From Deinococcus grandis (lineage in GTDB: Bacteria; Deinococcota; Deinococci; Deinococcales; Deinococcaceae), in contig NZ_BCMS01000004.1 in the NCBI RefSeq assembly GCF_001485435.1, forward strand, positions 82,614 through 146,613: DNA of 64,000 bases. The letters run 5' to 3'. The notes beneath the pieces were generated by a model. That model was not told the DNA's origin, did not search any database, and worked only from the letters and a program-made list of their open reading frames with translations. Numbering within the stretch: the first letter of the stretch is position 1; every line of letters starts with the position of its first letter. A program made the position numbers and the translations under genes. Shown piece by piece: positions 58,511 to 64,000 of this stretch.

Positions 58511-59294
58511 GCGCGGCTCCGACGGTCTGCAGGAAGGCGTCTGCGACGGCCATGATCTCGGCGCGACCGTCGCCACGGTCGAAGACCGGGACGGGCGTGG
58601 CGCGTTCCATCGCGGTGGGGTAGAGGCCCGGCCGGTGCCGCACGACGCCGAGGATCTGCCCGAACAGGCTTTCGATTTCCGCCTGGTACTGCCGGGCGAG
58701 GGTGGTGTTGGGCGCCTGGGTGATGACGGGCGGCAGGACCTGCAGCTCTGGGTTGAGGCGGTGGTAGTGTCCCTTCTCCACGCGGGAGCGGATGAAGCTG
58801 CCGGCGCGCAGGCCCTTGCGGTTCGGGGGAATGGGCAGGAGGACCCGGTCGGCGGCCAGCAGGGCCAGGGTCGCCATGTCACCGAGGGTGGGGTTGGTGT
58901 CGATGAAGACGAAGTCATAGGTGCCTGCCGCGCGGATCTCGTTCAGGGCGTAGCGCAGCCCGACGACCATGCTAACGTCCGACTTCAGCTCCTTCTCGAG
59001 GTTGTAGAGCGTGATCGAGCTAGGCATCAGGTCCAGCCCGTAGACGTGGTGCACGTCGGGTAATGGGCCCGTACCCAGGACCGCGGGGCCGATGGTCTGC
59101 GCGAAGGACTCGTCGGCATTGGCGAACATCTCGTCGACATCGACGCCGAGGCTGACGCTGAGGTCGGCCTGATGATCCGCGTCAATGAGCAGCACGCGGT
59201 GGCCCAGCAAGGCCAGCGCCGCGCTGAGGTCGCGTGCCGTGGCGCTCTTGGCGACGCCGCCCGCATAGCTGTGAACGGTGGTGATGAGTGTCAT
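58500..59294 (-). CDS. parA: ParA partition ATPase 2
   Basis: 264 aa, short (type Ib-like) ParA without N-terminal DNA-binding domain. HSYAGGVAKSATARDL is the deviant Walker A, with Ala in place of the signature Lys and AKS instead of GKT; VLLIDADHQADLS and FVFIDTNPTLGD follow. GGAGG lies 7 nt before the ATG. It is encoded just downstream of two long palindromes. Confidence 0.85.
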   Translation of the reverse strand: MTLITTVHSYAGGVAKSATARDLSAALALLGHRVLLIDADHQADLSVSLGVDVDEMFANADESFAQTIGPAVLGTGPLPDVHHVYGLDLMPSSITLYNLEKELKSDVSMVVGLRYALNEIRAAGTYDFVFIDTNPTLGDMATLALLAADRVLLPIPPNRKGLRAGSFIRSRVEKGHYHRLNPELQVLPPVITQAPNTTLARQYQAEIESLFGQILGVVRHRPGLYPTAMERATPVPVFDRGDGRAEIMAVADAFLQTVGAARVS

Positions 59295-59310
59295 AGGTGG
59301 TCCTCCGAAA

Positions 59311-59370
59311 CTAGAATCACGTGATTCTAGCCTGACGCGGAATGGGCCGATTTAGAATCACGTGATTCTA
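59311..59370. repeat. parS-like pair of perfect palindromes
   Basis: TAGAATCACGTGATTCTA occurs at 59312-59329 (extended by C and G to 20 bp) and 59353-59370, 41 bp apart, upstream of parA2. The TCACGTGA core is that of classical parS (TGTTTCACGTGAAACA). Confidence 0.7.
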
Positions 59371-59535
59371 GATCGGGTCTCTGAAGCCGGCGGGCGCGTT
59401 CTGATCAGGTCGGCGAGTCCCCCAGCAGGGGAGGCCGGGCACCTGAGGCAAGGTGAGCCGCGCGCGTGCGACACACTGGGCTATGACGCGTTCTGTTGAA
59501 TGCCCCCGCCGGACTGACGCTGTGCGGGAGTGTCC

Positions 59536-59637
59536 GTGACGACCCATCCCGAATACGCTCAGGAGCGTGAGTTCCTGGCCACCACTGTCGCCGCTATTCA
59601 GGAGGCCCTCGCGCGGCGGGAAGAGGCGTCTTTCTAA
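59536..59637 (+). pseudogene. N-terminal fragment of a HelD/UvrD-like helicase
   Basis: 33 codons, HPEYAQEREFLATTVAAIQE, match the usual N-terminus of helicase IV/HelD-type proteins. The frame ends at the left end of an IS, which probably cut the gene. The remainder is not in the window. Confidence 0.55.
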
Positions 59638-60140
59638 GAGCGTGTTTTAAAAGTTTTAGGCAGCGGGGTCAAGACGGCGCAACATGAGGCGAATGCTGGC
59701 GAGATAGCACCACGCTTCGGTGGTCTCTGGCCGCCCTTCGAAATCTCGGGTCAGGCGACGACAGCGGGTCAGCCAGGCCAAGCTACGCTCAACGACCCAG
59801 CGCCGTGGGCGGACAACGAGGCCTCGTTGTCCGCTGATGCCGTGAACGATCTCCACCACCCAGCCCAGGACCTTCTCGGCCCACGTCACCACTTCACCTG
59901 AGTAACCGCCATCCGCCCAGATGTGCTTCAGGCGCGGATGGCGTTTGGCGAGGATGCTCAGCAGGATCGGGGCTGCGACCCGATCCTGCACGCCACCCCC
60001 CGTCACATAGACCACCAGCAGTAGTCCAAGGGCGTCCACGACCAGATGCCGCTTGCGCCCATGGGTCTTCTTGCCCGCGTCCACACCGCGTATCCCCGCC
60101 TGTGGCGCACAGCGCACGGTCTGGGAGTCGATACTGCCCG
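59638..60140 (-). mobile_element. IS5-family element, truncated
   Basis: The minus-strand frame 59656 to about 60140 encodes the C-terminal half of an IS5-family (IS427-like) transposase: IDSQTVRCAPQ, GKKTHGRKRHLVVDALGLLL, HIWADGGYSG (Asp) and RPRRWVVERSLAWLTRCRRL (Glu). The N-terminal half is absent; the frame continues into the antisense of an IS4-type remnant (to 60267), so any full product would be chimeric. The end near 59638 (GAGCGTGTTTTAAAA) looks like the IS terminus. Confidence 0.7.
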
Positions 60141-60149
60141 CTTCCATAC

Positions 60150-60690
60150 TGACACGTTGGCCACCTACCTGAACACTCGCTGGCCACACCGACGTACAGA
60201 CGCGCTGCGTCGTCTTGCCGAAGTGCTCCAGGCCGAATCCACACTTCACCGCAAGATCGCGCTTCATCTCCCCAGATCAGCTACGTTGGAATCAAAAACT
60301 CGGACGGTGGCCCGCGTGTTTCACGACGCTCAACTCACGTCACAGGACGTCTGTGACGTCCTGCTTCCCTTGCTACCCGACGGCAAGCTCACCCTGATAA
60401 TGGACCGCACCACTTGGCACTACGGCCAGATGCCGCTGAATATCCTCGTCTTGGGCGTTCTGCACTTCTTCTTCCAGGCGTAAAAGGACGCCGGACTGCA
60501 GCCAAGTCACTGCACAAGTACTCGACTGGCTTCTCGCCCTTTTTGGCGTTCTGGAGCAGATTGATGATCTGACCTTCGCTGAACTACCGATTTTTCATGG
60601 GGGCCTCTCTTCCCAGCCTACGGCTGGCGGGGGCGAGCCTGACTCTCTACTTCATCCCGTCCAATTTTCGGGGGGCAGCCCACTTGCCCA
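60150..60690 (+). pseudogene. IS4-family transposase remnant
   Basis: The frame to 60483 encodes LATYLNTRWPHRRTDALRRL, LHRKIALHLP, VFHDAQLTSQDVCDVLLPLL and LIMDRTTWHYG, the N-terminal part of an IS4-type transposase, then stops. The 3' end (60580-60690) is similar to 39436-39545. The catalytic centre is missing. Confidence 0.6.
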
Positions 60691-60738
60691 TGTTCCCCCA
60701 GAGGCGCCACGCCTCACCACCCATCTCGAGGTGATCTG

Positions 60739-62364
60739 TTGACTCGAACCGATACTGACCACACGCCGCGCCTTCCTCGTAGCCCTGACCGCCAGTGCTC
60801 AGACGACCGCCGCTCAGGGAGGAAAAACCGCCACCCGGAGGCGCCACAGCCTGCCTGGCTGACTGAGGAGAAACTCACCTACCACCGCAAAGTGATGGTT
60901 CAGCGTCATGCAGACGCCAAAAACGCCCAGCGTGCCGAGCAGCAGCGCATCAGAATGATGCGCAATGACGCCCTGAGCAAGCAGGTCACAGAGGCTGCCC
61001 GGCAACGTGCGCTGGATCAGGCGGTTGCCGACCCTGTGCGGCCCTGGAGCGACGACCTGATCTGCGTGGCCCAGAGGCGTTTAGGAGACACTGCGGCGGC
61101 CAGTGCCATCGCACATGCGCTGTACGGCGCGGCAGTCAGCCGCGACCTGAGGGCAGAGGAACTGGCGCTGCTGCGCCACGCGGCCAAGGCAAGCGCGGTG
61201 GTCTTCGCGCCCCAGAAGCTTCACCGCCTAGTGGCTGACCCTGAACTTCATCCGCACTTTGCCCCGGTCATGCGCTTGGCGTCAGCGGTACACATCTGGA
61301 TGCGTGGCGATACCTCACCCGCGCGGTTCAATTCGCTGTTTGAGCAGCACGCCGCCACATTGATCCCCGCCGCAACCTCGCACTACCTGAGCATCTCCGC
61401 CATGGCTCGAGCGGCTACACCTTGGCCACTACAGTACGCCCTAGCAATGCATGCCCTGAGGCGCGGCGACACGGCCTTGCTGGATCTGCCCTGGCATCCA
61501 CTGGTGCAGGCGGCAGTCGACCTGGGTCGCGCGGGCTCCGCCGCCGCTGCGCGGGCTGCCCTCGAGAGCTTTGAGGCGGACATCTGCGCTCAGGCCTACG
61601 TTTCTACTGCGCCACTGGACCTACGGCCCTTTCTTCCCGCCTGCACCGCACAAAACGTCCGCGTCATCCACTGTGAGGGTCGACCCTGGAAAGACAACAT
61701 AGCCTTCTGCCCCACCCTGGGTGGTCCCTGCACTCTGGCACCGAACGGCCCGGCGCGCCTGAGCGCTGACCGCAGCCTGCCGGCCGAACGCTGGAGCGTT
61801 CTGGAGCTGCTTGACCACGCCGGACCGCCCCCCATGGCGGTCTTCCCGGAAGTCCGCCCAGGCACTGGGTTGCGCAAAAACGAGGAACTCACCAGCCGCC
61901 TGGGCGGCTGGCTCAACCGCCTCAACCGAATCCGGCCACTGCTCAAATGCAGCCACGAAGGCTGCGGACAGACTCTGATCACCAAAAAAGGCTATGCACG
62001 CTTCCTGGCGTCCTACCCTGTCACGATCTTCAACTGCCCAGAAACAGGCAAAGGTCACGACCGCGACGTTAAACTCACGCACTGCTGGGGCTGTAACGGG
62101 ATCATCGACTCGCGCAAGAGCCGCTACCAGGACGGGATGAGCACTTACAACGTCTGTCTGAACTGCGCTGCCGGCGAGCGTAATGCGGCGACGGTGGGTG
62201 ACACCTGCCCCCATTGCGGGCACGGGCCAATGCGCCTGGGCCGCAGTGGGCCCATCCGCCACAGCCCCCTGGGCCTGCACTGCACCCGCCCCGGGTGCCG
62301 CAAGGTGTGCGGACTGAATAGCAACACCCGGCCCTATCTCAGCTCACGCGTGCTGCGCCGCTAG
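60739..62364 (+). CDS. zinc-ribbon-rich hypothetical protein (541 aa)
   Basis: A basic N-terminus and a long helical middle precede a C-terminal part with many CxxC/CxC pairs: CSHEGCGQTLITKKGYARFL, NCPETGKGHD, HCWGCNGIIDSRKSR, NVCLNCAAGE, TCPHCGHGPM and CTRPGCRKVCG. This suggests three or four zinc ribbons and nucleic-acid binding. The start is TTG 60739 with AGGTG upstream; weak. It precedes a tyrosine recombinase on the same strand, so it could be an accessory recombination or transposition protein. Confidence 0.65.
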   Translation: MTRTDTDHTPRLPRSPDRQCSDDRRSGRKNRHPEAPQPAWLTEEKLTYHRKVMVQRHADAKNAQRAEQQRIRMMRNDALSKQVTEAARQRALDQAVADPVRPWSDDLICVAQRRLGDTAAASAIAHALYGAAVSRDLRAEELALLRHAAKASAVVFAPQKLHRLVADPELHPHFAPVMRLASAVHIWMRGDTSPARFNSLFEQHAATLIPAATSHYLSISAMARAATPWPLQYALAMHALRRGDTALLDLPWHPLVQAAVDLGRAGSAAAARAALESFEADICAQAYVSTAPLDLRPFLPACTAQNVRVIHCEGRPWKDNIAFCPTLGGPCTLAPNGPARLSADRSLPAERWSVLELLDHAGPPPMAVFPEVRPGTGLRKNEELTSRLGGWLNRLNRIRPLLKCSHEGCGQTLITKKGYARFLASYPVTIFNCPETGKGHDRDVKLTHCWGCNGIIDSRKSRYQDGMSTYNVCLNCAAGERNAATVGDTCPHCGHGPMRLGRSGPIRHSPLGLHCTRPGCRKVCGLNSNTRPYLSSRVLRR

Positions 62365-62477
62365 GGTGTAAGTGTCACTTAAACCCAGATTTCATGTACA
62401 TGCGAAAAGGATCACCTGTGAAATTGCCGCGATGGGCGTCCATGACCTGGACGCCTGGGCTTTACCATTGGGGACGT

Positions 62478-63494
62478 ATGACCACTCCAGACCCGGCCAG
62501 TTCAGTTGCGCCGCTCTCGCCGAGCCCCAGCGGCAGTATGGCGATGATGCTCTACAAGGCCAACTTGCAGGCCCGAGCATGGACCTGGGCGGATCTCGAG
62601 CCGGACGAACTGCGGCGCCGCGCCATCCAGGCGGCCCGTGACCGCGAGGCCCTTTGGGGACTGACGGAAGCGCATCTGCTGCTCAACGGTCTCGCCGGGG
62701 CCAGGGTCAGCGCCCATACGGTCCGCGCGTACCACAAGGGCATCCTGACCTTCCTTGATTTCGCCGAGAAGCACGGCGTGCAGCTCCTGCGTCCGCGCGC
62801 CAACCACGGCGTGGCGTACGTGCGCTGGCTCGAAGGGCAGAAGCTGAGCACATCCAGCGTCCGCACGCGCCTCGCCGCCGCACGCAAACTCTTCTCAGCG
62901 CTGCGCTGGGCAGATGCCAGCTCCGCAACACCCTTCGCCGACGTCCGGCCCGCACCGGACCCCGTTCCGCGCACTGAGAAACGCCGACCGTACACAGACG
63001 AGGAAATCGCGCTTCTGGTCCGCACGGGGGACACAGAGGAGAAGGTGATCCTTCTGCTGGGCGCGCACGCCGGCCTGCGGGTCAGTGAAATCTGCAGCCT
63101 GCAGCGTCAGGACGTACACCTCGACGCGCAGCCACCACACCTGATCATCACCGGCAAGCGGCAGAAAAGGCAGAGCGTCCCCCTGAGCCGCTCACTGAGC
63201 CAAGCGCTACAGGCGTGGCTGGCGGGAACACCATCTCTGGGGCCGCAGGTGATCGCCGGTAAGAGCAGCGACTACGTGCAGAACCGGGTGAAACGAGTGT
63301 GCGAGCGTGCGGGCGTGCGGTATGAGCGGCGCCAGGTGCATGGCTTGCGGCACAGTGCTGGCACGCGCGTGTACACCGACACGGGGGATCTGCTCGCCGT
63401 CAGGGACCACCTGCGTCATGCGGACATTACGAGCAGCGAGATTTACGTCGAGTACAGCCGAAAACAGAAGCCCAGCGCCGTCCGCAATTGGTGA
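62478..63494 (+). CDS. tyrosine recombinase (XerC/D-like)
   Basis: 338 aa. An N-terminal SAM-like core-binding domain (VSAHTVRAYHKGILTFLDFA) and the catalytic domain with all residues: AHAGLRVSEI (Arg), ITGKRQKRQSVPL (Lys), HGLRHSAGT (HxxR), LRHADI (His) and IYVEYS (Tyr). It may resolve plasmid multimers or integrate an element. ATG 62478 is preferred because earlier Met codons run through non-conserved residues. Confidence 0.85.
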   Translation: MTTPDPASSVAPLSPSPSGSMAMMLYKANLQARAWTWADLEPDELRRRAIQAARDREALWGLTEAHLLLNGLAGARVSAHTVRAYHKGILTFLDFAEKHGVQLLRPRANHGVAYVRWLEGQKLSTSSVRTRLAAARKLFSALRWADASSATPFADVRPAPDPVPRTEKRRPYTDEEIALLVRTGDTEEKVILLLGAHAGLRVSEICSLQRQDVHLDAQPPHLIITGKRQKRQSVPLSRSLSQALQAWLAGTPSLGPQVIAGKSSDYVQNRVKRVCERAGVRYERRQVHGLRHSAGTRVYTDTGDLLAVRDHLRHADITSSEIYVEYSRKQKPSAVRNW

Positions 63495-63632
63495 CCCCAT
63501 GGGCGACCTCCTGGAAGAGACGCATCAAGACCCGGGGCTATGCTGCCTGATGCATCTGACGATCTGCACAGGAAGAAGAGGTGCAATCTGATGCACGACT
63601 GCAATTCAGGCTGTCGAACTTGCACCGGACGC

Positions 63633-63950
63633 CTACCAAATATCGTCAGCCTCTTCCCGTGCTGGGCTGTCTGCAAGCCACGCCCCGTCGACGGCTGCCC
63701 ACGCCAAATCCAGCTGATCCGTATCGCCATCGGGATCAACGTAATCTGATAAGTCCTCCGTAACGTGCGATGTGGGACGCAACGTGAGTATGTCCGACAG
63801 GGACCGGCCCGACACGGCAAAGAACATGCTGTGCAGTTCAACCACACTTCGTTCTTCAGCCGAGAGCTGATCTCGAAGAGTCTGTATCTTCTGAAGCTTG
63901 GCACGGGCTAGTCCCACGATGCGCCCCTCAATGGGGTGCGTGGCTTTCAA
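63633..63950 (-). CDS. hypothetical protein, start uncertain, at window edge
   Basis: 105 aa from TTG 63950; the frame is open to the right edge, so the real start may lie outside. KLQKIQTLRDQLSAEERSVV is coiled-coil-like, and the C-terminus is acidic (DYVDPDGDTDQLDLAWAAVD). Not recognised. Confidence 0.4.
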   Translation of the reverse strand: MKATHPIEGRIVGLARAKLQKIQTLRDQLSAEERSVVELHSMFFAVSGRSLSDILTLRPTSHVTEDLSDYVDPDGDTDQLDLAWAAVDGAWLADSPAREEADDIW

Positions 63951-64000
63951 TGAAGTGGAGGCGATCTGGCAGGCTCGGACAGCCGAGCAGGTCGGGGCAC

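Noticed and set aside
60140..60267. N-terminal part of the IS5 transposase frame
   Set aside because: It is the antisense of the IS4 remnant, whose plus-strand translation is clearly similar to a transposase.
1..64000. tRNA, rRNA or riboswitch genes
   Set aside because: None recognised on reading; no cloverleaf-like or conserved rRNA segments were seen.

Overview
The window is most likely part of a Deinococcus (Deinococcota) megaplasmid. It is very GC-rich, has two plasmid initiator genes with iteron origins and two ParAB partition modules, contains promoters that place the transcript start on the start codon (leaderless mRNA, common in Deinococcus), and carries a PRTRC cassette, a gene set known from large plasmids. 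The genus is an inference; no chromosomal marker or RNA gene is present.

Layout. 1-1.03 kb: 3' end of a Tn3-family transposase with an in-frame stop codon. 1.07-37.6 kb: one long minus-strand block. It holds a MoxR ATPase/VWA-metallopeptidase pair, a Toprim primase-like protein, a DnaQ-fold protein without catalytic acids, two proteins resembling tRNA-guanine transglycosylase (TGT/DpdA), ParAB1 with a parS-like palindrome array, a 1727-aa methyltransferase-helicase, and the PRTRC genes E, C, ThiF, F and B. F and B are each present three times. Next come a Hel308-like helicase with a SWIM finger and an RNase H-fold protein. Cargo modules interrupt the block: XRE-cupin/EamA, RES-Xre toxin-antitoxin, an AbiE-type toxin-antitoxin, and an AT-rich island with a lipoprotein deaminase toxin and a putative immunity gene. 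37.6-39.3 kb: iteron origin and RepA. 39.4-43.1 kb: IS remnant and a 1007-aa DUF4157 toxin with a putative immunity gene. 43.1-55.4 kb: a dispersed type I restriction-modification locus containing a partial duplication. 55.4-59.4 kb: a second iteron origin, Rep2 and ParAB2 with its own palindromes. 59.5-64 kb: IS wreckage, a truncated helicase gene, a zinc-finger protein, a tyrosine recombinase and an incomplete gene.

How the genes may work together. PRTRC C (ubiquitin-like, 76 aa, ending in glycine), ThiF (E1-like) and B (E2-like with a conserved cysteine) form a prokaryotic ubiquitin-like conjugation set. Here one E1 and one Ubl face three E2-like paralogues, each linked to a paralogue of F and, overlapping F, a small proline-rich ORF.

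The most striking unexplained signal is a family of about 20 short hairpins with GGCC-ended arms. Nineteen lie 9-12 nt upstream of a start codon in the 3-37.6 kb block, mostly exactly 11 nt, usually where a Shine-Dalgarno sequence would be. Their stems and loops differ but pairing is kept. Genes in the same block with a clear Shine-Dalgarno mostly lack the hairpin. This looks like a shared post-transcriptional control element that marks one co-evolved regulon.
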